A DNA stretch of 64,000 nt from Methylobacterium sp. E-005. Its GTDB lineage: Bacteria > Pseudomonadota > Alphaproteobacteria > Rhizobiales > Beijerinckiaceae. Location: contig NZ_JAKSYG010000238.1 in NCBI RefSeq assembly GCF_022829725.1, positions 62,001 through 126,000 of the forward strand, written 5' to 3'. The notes below the pieces were generated by a model. The model was not told the origin of the DNA and did not search any database. It saw only the letters and a list, made by a program, of their open reading frames with translations. Positions 1 through 8,785 of this stretch are shown piece after piece. A program made the translations under genes and the position numbers. The first letter of the stretch is position 1. Each line of letters starts with the position of its first letter.

Positions 1-103
1 CGTCCGTCATGTCCGACCTCGATGATGTCAGGCTCGACAGATAGGTCACGCCGCCTTCGTCCTTCTCAAGACGATGGTCGAATGTCGTGGTTGATGTCGT
101 CAT
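1..103 (-). CDS. Partial 5' end of an unidentified gene running off the left edge
   Basis: An open frame begins with ATG at 103 and stays open to the window edge, giving 34 residues rich in Thr and Ser (starts MTTSTTTFDHRLEKDEGG). No family is recognised and no strong Shine-Dalgarno sequence precedes it (GACAGTAAG only). It lies downstream of and parallel to the chemosensory cluster. It could be a real gene start or a chance frame; too little is visible to tell. Confidence 0.3.
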   Translation of the reverse strand, partial: MTTSTTTFDHRLEKDEGGVTYLSSLTSSRSDMTD

Positions 104-505
104 GCTTACTGTCGCCAGAAGGCAGCGGAGCAAATTGATGGCTTCTCCGGACGCGCGTGCTCCGGCGAGTCGTCAGCACACGATACGCGGTTCCGATCCT
201 CACTGTGGGAGCTCTGGCCGGGGCGTGTCCTGGCCAAAAGCCTTCCAGCACAGCCGCTGACTGCGCAGACCCAGGACAGGACGCCGCCGCGAGGCGGGCC
301 GATCAGCGGTACCGGGTCGGCGACCGTGCGCAGCCTGTCGCCGTCGATGCGCTCGCTGGTGGCGATGTCGACCCCCAGCCTGATCCCGGGCGGCACCAGC
401 GCGGCCCCGCCGGTAGCGGCTCGATTGCTATGCCGCAGCAGCGTTTAGATCGCCGCCGGTCCGGCAGCGCCGTCGCCCGGCAGGCCGAACCAGACAGGGC
501 GCCGC
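104..505. other. 402-nt gap with no supported gene
   Basis: Open frames exist on both strands because of the high GC, but none has a convincing start, ribosome site or protein-like sequence. It separates the histidine kinase gene from the partial gene at the left edge. A minus-strand frame (106-396) looks mildly protein-like in its first third but has no recognisable motif. Confidence 0.5.
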
Positions 506-1222
506 CTAGGCTCTCGCGTCGTCATCATCCGACGCCGGCGCCGGATCGGCCAAGCGGCCGATCCGGACCGTGAACGGAATCCGGAGGGTATAGCGCAGAC
601 CGTCCGGCCCGTAGGCGATGGCTGTCTGCGCCTCGAACTCGTAGGCCAGCATGTCCTCCAACAGCGTCGTTCCGAAACCCCGGCGTGCGGGCTGCGTCAC
701 GCCAGCCCCGCCGATCTCACCCCATTCCACCACGAGGATCGGATCGGGCTCACCCGGCTCGATCCGCCATGACACCGTCACGCGTCCCCGTGGCAGGGCC
801 AGGGCGCCGTGCTCGATCCCGTTGCTCGTCAGTTCGTGCAGCGCCAGAGCCAATCTCAGGGCGGGCTTGGGCTGAAGCCGCACGCGCGGGCCCTCAATCG
901 TCGCCTGCTCGCCCTCGCGCACGAGATGCGCCATCAGCTCGTCCGAAATCAGGGAATGCAGATCGATCTCGCCGAGCATGTCCGTGGTGGAATGCACGCG
1001 CAGCAGAGCGCCCAGGCGCCCGTCCAGATGGGTGACGTAGGTCTCGACATCTTGAGCGCTTTCGGCGGACCGAAGCATGATGGTGCGCAGCATCGCCATC
1101 GTGGTGCGCAGGCCGTGCCGCAGGCTGTCGGGCATGCCGGCTTCATGAAGCAGGCGGCGCAGGCGGGCGTTGTCGGCGCGCAGTGCGGCAAGCTGATCCG
1201 CCACATCCCCAGGGTCAGTCAT
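506..1222 (-). CDS. HWE/HisKA_2-type sensor histidine kinase, soluble
   Basis: A 238-residue cytoplasmic kinase. A short coiled-coil start leads into the phospho-acceptor helix (SLRHGLRTTMAML); in the family this reads HRVKNTLA, so the His is kept but the usual Asn is replaced. The ATP-binding N-box is HELTSNGIEHGAL, followed by the family's VEWGEIGG and GFGTTLLE elements. There is no sensor or membrane segment, so input must come from a partner. ATG at 1222 is chosen because GGAGGCGGGA sits just upstream; a longer frame to 1270 has no such site. It is last in the chemosensory cluster, 270 nt after the MCP-like gene, so co-transcription is uncertain. Family call good, role unknown. Confidence 0.82.
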   Translation of the reverse strand: MTDPGDVADQLAALRADNARLRRLLHEAGMPDSLRHGLRTTMAMLRTIMLRSAESAQDVETYVTHLDGRLGALLRVHSTTDMLGEIDLHSLISDELMAHLVREGEQATIEGPRVRLQPKPALRLALALHELTSNGIEHGALALPRGRVTVSWRIEPGEPDPILVVEWGEIGGAGVTQPARRGFGTTLLEDMLAYEFEAQTAIAYGPDGLRYTLRIPFTVRIGRLADPAPASDDDDARA

Positions 1223-1492
1223 TTCCCGCCTCCATGGGTGTCGGATATCTGCGCAAGTCGCTGCACGCACCTGGGGTTCATCTACGCGCGGAAACGATCA
1301 GTTCGGCGGCCGACATTAGCAGGGGCAGGGCGGGGGGGCGGGAGACGGGGAAGTCGAGAACCGGCCGCGCCGATCTCACCGCGCGTGGGGATCGGCGGAA
1401 CCAGGCCATGTCCAAGAGTTACAACGCGAAAATCCTGCGGGATCGCACGATCCCATCGGATGGCGGCCCTGGTCGTACGAGCCGCGGCATCC

Positions 1493-2776
1493 TCAGAACA
1501 GCTCGATGGCGAGCGTCTCCGCCTGGTCAGTCGGGCGGCCCATGACCTGCGCGTCGACGTGGCGCTGGATCTGCGTGACATAGCGCGACCGCGCCGTCTC
1601 CAGAATGGCGGCGGGCCGGACCGGCGCCTCGGGCTCGTGCCCGCTCAGGCTCTGCCGGAGCCCGTCGAGGCAGTGCTCCAGCATCGTGTTCGACTCGTCG
1701 ATCGCCTCGATCTGCTGGCGGACAACGTCCTGGAACTGCACCTGCCCGAAGACCGACAGGACCTCGTTGCCGACCGCCTTGGTCAGGGACGCGACCTCCG
1801 TCAGGTCGCTTCGGACCATCCCGAGCAGCACCCGGGTCGTCGTCTCAGCGATGCTGTCGAGTTCGGTCATCAGGGCCTGGAGCCGCTGTTGCTCGCTCTG
1901 CGTCCCTTCGGTCCCGTGTTCAGCGGCGAGCACTTGACCGATCGTCCGCTGCACGTTCGAGACCTGCGTCCGGGCTTCTGCCATGGCCGACTGAGACGCC
2001 TGGGCAAGATCCTGAAGTTCCCGGGCGATCACCTTGAACCCGGCGCCGTGAATGCCGGCCCGGCTGGCCTCGATATTCGCGTTGAGGGCGAGCATCCGCG
2101 TCGACGCGCCGACCTTCTCCAGGGAGATGATCAGGGTATCGAGCCCACGCATCTGCGCTGCCGCGGCATCGACCGCACCGCGCTCCGCCCGGGTCTCCCG
2201 GAGGCGTCCGTCGAGGTAGGTCCCCAGCGATCGTGCCAGCGTGTGCAGGGCGGCGTCACTCTGCTCAGCCACGCCGACGATCCGCTCGCGCGTGTCATCG
2301 AGGCAGCCGGCGCTGCGGATCTGCGCCGCGTTGAGCGCGTCCAGGGACGTCATGATGGCGGCGGCGGCGCCTTCGGTCTGCCCGACGATGCTGCGCAGCT
2401 GCTCGCGCGTGACCGAGAAGAAGGGTCCGAGGTCGGCCAGATCCTGAGCCACCTCCCGCGCCACATTGGGCGCCATCTCATCCGGCTGGCGTGCACTGGG
2501 CGCCCGCCACGCGGCTTCGTCGGCCGCCGGGGGCCGGATCATGGGCGTTGCAGGGCGCGCCATGGGCGCCGGATTGACCGCGAGCGGGCGGGCGGGCTGC
2601 TGGATCGCGCGCGCCACCAATCCGCCGCAGACCGCAGAGGCCGCAGCGATCACGAGATGGACCGGCTGTGCGGCCCCGAGGATCATTGGGAGAACCCCGA
2701 CGGCACAGCCGGCACCGCCGCTGATCAGGAGCGTCTTCAACTCGATCTTGGGACTGGCTGGGGCCGCGGTTTGCAT
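1493..2776 (-). CDS. Membrane-anchored MCP-like chemotaxis protein
   Basis: 427 residues. Two hydrophobic segments (about 14-33 and 39-56) form an N-terminal membrane hairpin without a periplasmic sensor domain. A Pro-rich linker follows, then a long helical region with a shortened MCP signalling tip at about 221-262 (MLALNANIEASRAG, then GFKVIARELQDLAQ). Around 346-359 is QFQDVVRQQIEAI, a motif also seen in atypical MCP-like proteins. It probably feeds into the CheA complex encoded in the same cluster, or acts as a scaffold. It lies about 94 nt after the second CheY gene. The canonical receptor methylation sites cannot be judged by eye. Confidence 0.8.
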   Translation of the reverse strand: MQTAAPASPKIELKTLLISGGAGCAVGVLPMILGAAQPVHLVIAAASAVCGGLVARAIQQPARPLAVNPAPMARPATPMIRPPAADEAAWRAPSARQPDEMAPNVAREVAQDLADLGPFFSVTREQLRSIVGQTEGAAAAIMTSLDALNAAQIRSAGCLDDTRERIVGVAEQSDAALHTLARSLGTYLDGRLRETRAERGAVDAAAAQMRGLDTLIISLEKVGASTRMLALNANIEASRAGIHGAGFKVIARELQDLAQASQSAMAEARTQVSNVQRTIGQVLAAEHGTEGTQSEQQRLQALMTELDSIAETTTRVLLGMVRSDLTEVASLTKAVGNEVLSVFGQVQFQDVVRQQIEAIDESNTMLEHCLDGLRQSLSGHEPEAPVRPAAILETARSRYVTQIQRHVDAQVMGRPTDQAETLAIELF

Positions 2777-2870
2777 CGAGGGTATCAGGCGCTCCGGCTT
2801 ATTGTGTCATCGGCGAAGGGATAGAGGGCCGAAGCTCGCGTACGGATTTCGGCGGGACCTCCCACTTGGA

Positions 2871-3257
2871 TCAGGCGGCGATGGCCTGGAGCGACGGGGC
2901 CACCTGCTTCACCACCTGCAGAAGCTTGTCGGCCTGAACCGGCTTCACCAACCAACCGGTCGCACCCGCCTTCCGCGCCTCATCCCGCTTCTCCTGCTGG
3001 GACTCGGTCGTCAGCACCAGCATCGGCGTGAAGCGGGTCTGCGTAAGCTTACGCAGCTCTTGGATCAGCTGAACGCCGTGCATGCCCGGCATATGATAAT
3101 CCGTGATGACCAATGCAGGGCTGAGGCCGGCCATGACCTGCGCCAGGGCATCCTCAGCATGGGCGGCCTTTACGGAAATATATCCGGCGCCTCCAAGAAT
3201 ACCCGTCATACTAGCCAGGATGGTCGGCGAGTCATCGACAATCAAAACCTTGTGCAT
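2871..3257 (-). CDS. CheY-like single-domain response regulator
   Basis: 128 residues covering exactly one receiver domain. Visible are the acidic pair (LIVDDSPT), the phospho-acceptor Asp in VITDYHMPGMHG, the conserved Thr in LVLTTESQ, and the Lys of WLVKPVQ. No output domain is present. It is the second CheY of the cluster, between the ParA-like ATPase and the MCP-like protein, separated from ParA by 66 nt. It may act as an output regulator or as a phosphate sink, because no CheZ, CheX or FliY phosphatase is encoded here. Confidence 0.88.
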   Translation of the reverse strand: MHKVLIVDDSPTILASMTGILGGAGYISVKAAHAEDALAQVMAGLSPALVITDYHMPGMHGVQLIQELRKLTQTRFTPMLVLTTESQQEKRDEARKAGATGWLVKPVQADKLLQVVKQVAPSLQAIAA

Positions 3258-3323
3258 GTCCCAACCTTTCTCTTCAACAATGACAGTTTAAAATGATTTC
3301 AACTTTGCCAGAAATGGGACATT

Positions 3324-4088
3324 TTAGATCGCAAAGACTTTTTCCATGACGTGACTGCATAGCACGTCAAAATCGTGAACCGCCCGTGACCGCGGCTTGA
3401 AGTATTTAACCGGAACCTCGCGTCCGAAAGCCTCCGCCAGTGCAATGTCCGGCCGGATCCCCGGCAGCAGGCGCTCGCGGCCGAAACGCGCCTCGAGCCG
3501 CTGCAGCGCCTCCCGCTGCATCGTGATCCGCAGATCGACCTGAACCGGCATGATCGAGAGGCCGCCCAGGTCCGGGTTGAGGGTCGTGGCGACCTGGAAA
3601 TACGAGCGCGCGAACTGCCCGACGCCATCGACCGCGAGGTGATGGAGTTGGGTGGGGACGAGGACGTGGTGCGCGCTCGCCAGGGCGTTGATCAACAGGG
3701 CGTCGGCCGTCGGCGCGGTATCGATCAGGGTGATGGCGTAATCTGCGGCCAGGGGCTTCAACGCCGTCGCGAGCCCCAGGGGCGCGACGACGCCATCCGG
3801 GCCCGAGAAGCCGCGGTCGGCCGGCACGATGTCGACCTGTGGCACGTTCGTGGGGCGGATGGCGCGTCCGAGATCGACCGGTCCGGCGTTGCGGTAGAGG
3901 TCGTGCACCGTCGGCTCGCCCGGCGCCGCCCGCACCCCGAAGCCCAGGCCGGTATGGCCCTGCGTGTCGAGATCGACGAGCAGCACCCGCAGGCCGCGAT
4001 GCGCAAGGGCGGCGGCAAGGTTCACCACCGTGGTGGTCTTGGCGGTGCCGCCCTTTCGATTGGCGACCGCGAGGATCCGCGCGCTCAT
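3324..4088 (-). CDS. ParA/MinD-family ATPase of the chemosensory cluster (ParC/PpfA-like)
   Basis: 254 residues from ATG at 4088. The deviant Walker A is KGGTAKTTT, followed by LLVDLDTQGHTGLG and the Walker B region ITLIDTAPTADALL. In Vibrio (ParC) and Rhodobacter (PpfA) such ATPases inside che operons position chemoreceptor arrays so both daughter cells inherit them; the same job is inferred here from context. The ATG overlaps the end of the STAS gene (ATGA type), indicating translational coupling. The open frame extends upstream to 4286, but that part is the antisense-like shadow of the STAS and cheA reading frames. Confidence 0.88.
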   Translation of the reverse strand: MSARILAVANRKGGTAKTTTVVNLAAALAHRGLRVLLVDLDTQGHTGLGFGVRAAPGEPTVHDLYRNAGPVDLGRAIRPTNVPQVDIVPADRGFSGPDGVVAPLGLATALKPLAADYAITLIDTAPTADALLINALASAHHVLVPTQLHHLAVDGVGQFARSYFQVATTLNPDLGGLSIMPVQVDLRITMQREALQRLEARFGRERLLPGIRPDIALAEAFGREVPVKYFKPRSRAVHDFDVLCSHVMEKVFAI

Positions 4089-4330
4089 CCGGCCGCCGTG
4101 GTGGGAAGGCCGGCAAGGCAGGCCGCCGGCACCGGACCATCCGGACGACCGCGCAGGGCGGGGGCCGCGACCATCAGCACCTGCAGCACGGCGGTGTGCA
4201 GCCATGCGGCCCCGGTGAGATCCACCAGCGCATCCGGGGTCGCCCGCAGGACGTCGAGCAGGGGCTCGGCATCCTCGACCGGGCAATGCCCCGTGAGCCG
4301 GAGGGTCGTGCCGTCTTGTTCGAGGGGCAT
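4085..4330 (-). CDS. STAS-domain protein (SpoIIAA-like) of the chemosensory cluster
   Basis: 81 residues fitting one STAS fold (VDLTGAAWLHTAVLQVLMVAA). In anti-sigma-factor antagonists this loop carries a phosphorylatable Ser (DSSG); here the same position reads LHTA, so kinase-controlled switching of the classical type is unlikely. It overlaps the cheA stop by one base and the parA start by four. STAS proteins in che operons probably tune array assembly or receptor coupling, but the exact partner is not established. Confidence 0.75.
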   Translation of the reverse strand: MPLEQDGTTLRLTGHCPVEDAEPLLDVLRATPDALVDLTGAAWLHTAVLQVLMVAAPALRGRPDGPVPAACLAGLPTTAAG

Positions 4331-6924
4331 CAGATCAGATCCGGAAGATTGAGGACCAGGAGCACCCGTCCGTCGCCGAGCAGCGCCGTGCCGGAGAAGC
4401 CCACAAGGCCGGCGAGCAGCCCGTCGAGGGGCCGCACGATGACCTCCATGCGCTCGCGGAACCCGTCGACCACGATGCCGACCCGCTCGCGGCCGATCCG
4501 GGCGACCATCACGGCCTCCTCGTCCGGCGGTGCGCCTTCGGCCGGGCCGAGTCCGAGGCTGTCGGCGAGGCGCACCAGCGGGATCACCGCGTCGCGCAGC
4601 ACGAAGGTCTCGCGCTGCTTGATCCGGTGGATCTGGCGTTGGGGCACCTTCACGGTCTCGGCCACCGCATCCATGGCGACGCCGTATTGCTGTCCATGGG
4701 ACTCCACGGTGACGATCCGGGTCACCGCCATGGTCAGCGGCAACTGCACGGTCACGCAGCTACCCTGGCCGAGGCGGCTCGCGAGCCAGACGTCGCCGCC
4801 CGCCTTGCGCACAGCCGAGCGCACCACGTCCATGCCCACGCCCCGGCCCGAGAGGTCCGAGACCTGCTCCTTGGTCGAGAAACCGGGCGCGAAGACGAGG
4901 TTGACGAAGTCCTCGGACGCCATCTGGGCGGCCTGATCCGGGGTGATCAGGCCGACGCGCAGGGCCTTGTCCCGCACCACCTCCGGATCGATGCCCTTCC
5001 CGTCGTCGGCGACCTCGATGATGACGTTGTCGTTCTCCTGCCGGGCCGAGAGGCGGAGCGTCCCCCGGGCCGGCTTGCCGGCGGCCACGCGGTCGGCCGG
5101 CGTCTCGATCCCGTGATCGAGGGCGTTGCGGACCATGTGGATCAGCGGGTCGGCGAGGCTCTCCAGCACGTTCTTGTCGGCCTCGGTATCCTCGCCCTGG
5201 ATCACCAGCTCGACCTCCTTGCCGAGCTTGCGCGTGGTGTCGCGCACCAGCCGAGGGAAGCGCTGGAACACCTGGCTCACCGGCATCATGCGGATCGCCA
5301 TGACGCCGACCTGCAGACTCTGGGCGATCCGGTCGATGACCGCGTACTGCTCCTTGATCTCCCGACCGAGCTGGCGCGAGCCGCTGACCTGCTCGACCCG
5401 GCCGGCGAGGTAGGCGAGCCCGTTCTTGGCGACCACCAATTCGGCCGCGAAGTTCATCAGCGTGTCGACCTTGGCCTGATCGACCCGGAGCATCCGGGCG
5501 GGGCCGGTGCCCGGGCCGCTCTCGGCGGCCTCTGGGGATGGGCCGGCCGGCAGCGCCGCCGCGGGCACGGCCGGCTTCTGAGCCACCTTCGGGGCGGGCG
5601 CGACGGCAGCGGCCGGGCTCACGTCCGCCGCATCCCGGAGGACAGCGAGGAGCGCCGCCGCGTCGCCGGACCGGGCCAGGGCGGCGCTCAGCGCCTCCGC
5701 CCGGGGCGGGGCGAGGTGCCGGAGGCAGCGCCGCACCACCGTCCGCACCGATTCGAGCCGCCCCGCGTTCAGCGCCGCATCGACCGGCACAGCCAGCATT
5801 TCGGCCTGGGCCGCCAGGATCGCCTCGGCACGCTGACGCAGCGGTGTTTCCGCCCCGGGAGAAGCCGGAACCGCAGCCGGGGGCGGGGCAGTCGTCACGC
5901 CCGCTGCCGCCGGACCAGTGGGCGCGGTGCCGGGCGCCGCGCCATCGATGGCCGATACGAGGCGGAGCAGCGCGTCGGCGGCAGCCGTCGCGGACAGAGC
6001 CGCGATCCAGCGGAGGGCGCCGGCCTGCCGGGTCGCAGGGCCGATGATCCCCAGCAGGCCCGCGGCGGCGGCCTTGAGCTCCGCCCGCGCGCCCGTCGCC
6101 ACCAGCAGACGGGCCCGGGCACCGAAATCGCCGAAGACCTCGGCATCGTCCTCCGGTCCCTCCAGGACGATCAGATCCTCGGGGGTGATCGGGCTCACCT
6201 GCACCTGATCGCTGACATAGCGCAGGTGTTCGCTCACCGCCTCGGCGGAGGCGGCGCAGAGAACCTCGAAGCGCAGCCAGCTCAGGACCGGATCGTAGGC
6301 TTCGAGCGGCGGGACGGGCCCCCGGGGCAGCACGCGCAGGCCGACGAGCCCGGGCGCCTGCGCCACGAGGTGCGCCGGGTCGTCGCCGCGGAAGAAGCAG
6401 GCCTCGTCGGGCTCGTAGCTCCAGGCGACCAGAGGCGCACCGGCCGCGTAGGCGGCCTGGCGCTCAACCTCGGGCAGGGCGCCGAGCCAGTCCGGCGCCG
6501 CCTGGCTGTCCGCAGCGTTCGCCGCCGCCGCGGGGCCGCCGGCCTCAAGCCAGCCGCGCAGCGCCACGACCCGGCCCGACATCGCAGCCTCGGCGTCGTC
6601 CGGCAGGACCTCGCGGGTCTCCAGCACGTCGATCCAGTGCCCGACGAGATCCAGGCTGTCGAGGAGCCCGTCGACGATCTCAGGCTCCAGGGTGAGCTTG
6701 CCCGCCCGGACCTCCACCAGGAGATCCTCGGCCGCGTGGACCAGATTGGTCAGCGGCGCGATATCGAACAGGCCGGACGTGCCCTTGAGGGTGTGGACCG
6801 CCCGAAAAATCTCGTCGAGGGCCTCGGTGCTGTGCGCCTTCTCCAGGGCCAGCATGCCGCTTCCGGCGCGCTCCAGGAGTTCGCGCGCCTCCGGGATGAA
6901 CTGGGCGAGCAGGGCGTTGGTCAC
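4330..6924 (-). CDS. cheA: Chemotaxis histidine kinase CheA
   Basis: 864 residues. The order is: HPt domain with phospho-acceptor His44 (AVHTLKGTSG); a middle region at about 150-330 resembling P2-type docking domains; a long Ala/Pro linker; the dimerisation helices at about 478-540 (MLRVDQAKVDTLMNF); the ATPase with N-box HMVRNALDHGIE (596-607) and G-boxes DDGKGID and GRGVGMD; and a C-terminal CheW-like regulatory domain (about 735-864). Translation starts at GTG, whose bases overlap the TGA of the upstream cheY (GTGA), so the two are coupled. It is the central kinase of this cluster and should phosphorylate the CheY proteins and CheB. Confidence 0.95.
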   Translation of the reverse strand: MTNALLAQFIPEARELLERAGSGMLALEKAHSTEALDEIFRAVHTLKGTSGLFDIAPLTNLVHAAEDLLVEVRAGKLTLEPEIVDGLLDSLDLVGHWIDVLETREVLPDDAEAAMSGRVVALRGWLEAGGPAAAANAADSQAAPDWLGALPEVERQAAYAAGAPLVAWSYEPDEACFFRGDDPAHLVAQAPGLVGLRVLPRGPVPPLEAYDPVLSWLRFEVLCAASAEAVSEHLRYVSDQVQVSPITPEDLIVLEGPEDDAEVFGDFGARARLLVATGARAELKAAAAGLLGIIGPATRQAGALRWIAALSATAAADALLRLVSAIDGAAPGTAPTGPAAAGVTTAPPPAAVPASPGAETPLRQRAEAILAAQAEMLAVPVDAALNAGRLESVRTVVRRCLRHLAPPRAEALSAALARSGDAAALLAVLRDAADVSPAAAVAPAPKVAQKPAVPAAALPAGPSPEAAESGPGTGPARMLRVDQAKVDTLMNFAAELVVAKNGLAYLAGRVEQVSGSRQLGREIKEQYAVIDRIAQSLQVGVMAIRMMPVSQVFQRFPRLVRDTTRKLGKEVELVIQGEDTEADKNVLESLADPLIHMVRNALDHGIETPADRVAAGKPARGTLRLSARQENDNVIIEVADDGKGIDPEVVRDKALRVGLITPDQAAQMASEDFVNLVFAPGFSTKEQVSDLSGRGVGMDVVRSAVRKAGGDVWLASRLGQGSCVTVQLPLTMAVTRIVTVESHGQQYGVAMDAVAETVKVPQRQIHRIKQRETFVLRDAVIPLVRLADSLGLGPAEGAPPDEEAVMVARIGRERVGIVVDGFRERMEVIVRPLDGLLAGLVGFSGTALLGDGRVLLVLNLPDLI

Positions 6925-7292
6925 GGCACGACTCCAGCCATCACGGTGGCGACCTCGGTCAGCACCTCCGGGCGCACGGGCTTGACGAGGTACAGATTGG
7001 CGCCCGCCGCGTAGGCCCGCTCACGATCCTGCGCGGCGCTCTCCGTGGAGATCATCACGGCCGGCACGACCTGCAGCTCGGACATGGTCCGGCCCTGGCG
7101 CAGGAAGGCGTAGCCGTCCATCTTGGGCATGTTCACGTCGACCAGGATCAGGTCGAAGCTCTCGGCGACGGCCTTTTCCAGGCCCTCGAACCCGTTCACG
7201 GCCTCCTCGACCGCGAAGCCGGCCTCTTCCAGCACGTCCCGGTAGTACATCCGCACGGTGGTGGCATCATCGACCACGAGGATACGGGCCAT
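6921..7292 (-). CDS. cheY: CheY response regulator
   Basis: 123 residues, one receiver domain: ILVVDDATT at the N-terminus, phospho-acceptor Asp in LILVDVNMPKMDGYAF, Ser in MISTESA and Lys in YLVKPVR. It sits between cheR (one base after its stop) and cheA (four-base overlap), the usual place for the output regulator receiving phosphate from CheA. Whether it acts on a flagellar motor or on another output cannot be read from the sequence. Confidence 0.92.
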   Translation of the reverse strand: MARILVVDDATTVRMYYRDVLEEAGFAVEEAVNGFEGLEKAVAESFDLILVDVNMPKMDGYAFLRQGRTMSELQVVPAVMISTESAAQDRERAYAAGANLYLVKPVRPEVLTEVATVMAGVVP

Positions 7293-7293
7293 C

Positions 7294-8157
7294 CTAGGCC
7301 TCCGCGCTCAGGGGTTTCTGGTAGACGATCGCCTCGGTGAACTTGCGCAGCTCGAACAGCGAGGAGATCCGGCTCATCGATTCGGAGTGGCCGAGGCAGA
7401 CGAATCCGCCGGGCCGCAGCGCCTCGTAGATCGTCTGGGCGGCGTCCCGGCGGGAGGCGTCGTCGAAGTAGATCAGCAGGTTACGGCAGAACACGACATC
7501 GAAGTTGCGGAACTGCCGGGTCGACAGCGAGTCCGAGAGGTTGACCCGCGCGAAGGCGATCGAGTCGCGGATGTCGGGGATGACCTCGTAGGCGCCCCGC
7601 ACCCGCCGCGTGTAGCGCTCGAGCGTCGCCTTCGGCACGTGCTGGACCGAGCGGTCGCCGTAGAGCCCGCGCTTGGCCTGTTCGAGCACCGTCGTGTCGA
7701 TGTCGGTGGCGACGATCTCGATGTCGTAGCGGTCGACGTCGGGCCACGTATCGAGGAGCTGGAAGGCGATCGAGTACGGCTCCTCCCCGGTGGAGCAGGG
7801 CACGGACCAGATCCGCACCGGATCGCCGGGCCGCTTGCGGCGGGTGACCTCGGGCAGGATCGACTGCACGAGGCAGCGGAACTGATACTCCTCCCGGTAG
7901 AAATACGTCTCGTTGACGGTCATCAGGTTGACGAGCGTCTGGAATTCCTCGCCGCTCGCCTGGAAGCGGATCATGTTGAAGTAGTCGCGGAACTGGGTCT
8001 GGCCGGAGGCCAGCATCCGCTCCTGCAGGCGCTTGTCGACGAAGTAGCGCTTGTTGTCGGCGAACATGATGCCGGTCTTGCGGTAGAAGAAGTCGCGGAA
8101 GCGCACGAAGTCGCTGTCGGTGACGACCGGCGTCGACGGGTTGGAGGGGGCGGTCAT
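7294..8157 (-). CDS. cheR: Chemoreceptor glutamate methyltransferase CheR
   Basis: 287 residues. The N-terminal helical CheR domain (DSDFVRFRDFFYRKTGI) is followed by the SAM-binding domain with IWSVPCSTGEEPYSIA, EIVATDIDTTVLEQA and FDVVFCRNLLIYFD. It transfers methyl groups to receptor glutamates for adaptation, paired with CheB in the same operon. No tethering pentapeptide is seen at the C-terminus of the nearby soluble receptor, so CheR here probably acts untethered. Confidence 0.95.
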   Translation of the reverse strand: MTAPSNPSTPVVTDSDFVRFRDFFYRKTGIMFADNKRYFVDKRLQERMLASGQTQFRDYFNMIRFQASGEEFQTLVNLMTVNETYFYREEYQFRCLVQSILPEVTRRKRPGDPVRIWSVPCSTGEEPYSIAFQLLDTWPDVDRYDIEIVATDIDTTVLEQAKRGLYGDRSVQHVPKATLERYTRRVRGAYEVIPDIRDSIAFARVNLSDSLSTRQFRNFDVVFCRNLLIYFDDASRRDAAQTIYEALRPGGFVCLGHSESMSRISSLFELRKFTEAIVYQKPLSAEA

Positions 8158-8169
8158 GCGGGCCGCCGA

Positions 8170-8766
8170 TCAGGCGATGCGGCGGCTCGCGGCGCGGGCC
8201 GCGTAGGTCAGGAACGGCGCGTCCGGGAAGCGCGCCGCCGCGGCTTCGATCTCCGGGATCATCTCGGGGGTGCCGATCTCGGCGAGCACGTCGATGGAAG
8301 CGGCCACGACGTTGACGTGATCGTCCTCGGCCAGGGCGCGGCGGGCGTAGTCCGCCGCCGCCGGGTGGCGCAGTGAGACCAGGATGTTGACCGCGAAGAT
8401 GCGCCGGTCGCTGTCGGGGTCGGACAGCGCCCGGTCGAGGGCCCCGATCACCGCCGCATCCATCTCCGCGAGGGTCTCGATCGCGGCATTGCGCAGCCAG
8501 ACATCCTCGGATCCGAGCAGGTCGAACAGGCGCTCGACCGCCGCCTCTGTGCCGATGCGGCCGAGCGCCAGGAGGATCGCCTCGCGGACGCTCTTGTCCG
8601 CCTCCCGGGCGAGCCGGTCGGCCAGCGGATCGACCGCGTCGGGATCGGCCGCCAGCCGGTGGGCCGCCTCCCGGCGCTCGGCGGCCGTCGCGCCCTCCAG
8701 GGCCTCGCGGGGATCCCCTTGGACGGGGGCCGGCGCGGCGGCGGGGTGCTTGCGGACAAGGGCCAT
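8170..8766 (-). CDS. HEAT-repeat protein within the che operon
   Basis: 198 residues of about five helical HEAT/armadillo-type repeats (for example SVREAILLALGRIGTEAAVE and VWLRNAAIETLAEMD). The N-terminal 20 residues are Pro/Ala-rich. The fold suggests a protein-protein adaptor. It lies 12 nt before cheR and 19 nt after cheB, so it is surely part of the chemosensory operon, perhaps as a scaffold for CheA, CheB or the receptors. No catalytic motif is visible. Confidence 0.8.
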   Translation of the reverse strand: MALVRKHPAAAPAPVQGDPREALEGATAAERREAAHRLAADPDAVDPLADRLAREADKSVREAILLALGRIGTEAAVERLFDLLGSEDVWLRNAAIETLAEMDAAVIGALDRALSDPDSDRRIFAVNILVSLRHPAAADYARRALAEDDHVNVVAASIDVLAEIGTPEMIPEIEAAAARFPDAPFLTYAARAASRRIA

Positions 8767-8785
8767 GGCGATCTCGGCGACGATC

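Noticed and set aside
4627..7014. A 795-codon plus-strand open frame opposite cheA
   Set aside because: Its product is an Arg/His/Gly/Asp-rich complement of cheA with no domain and no ribosome site.
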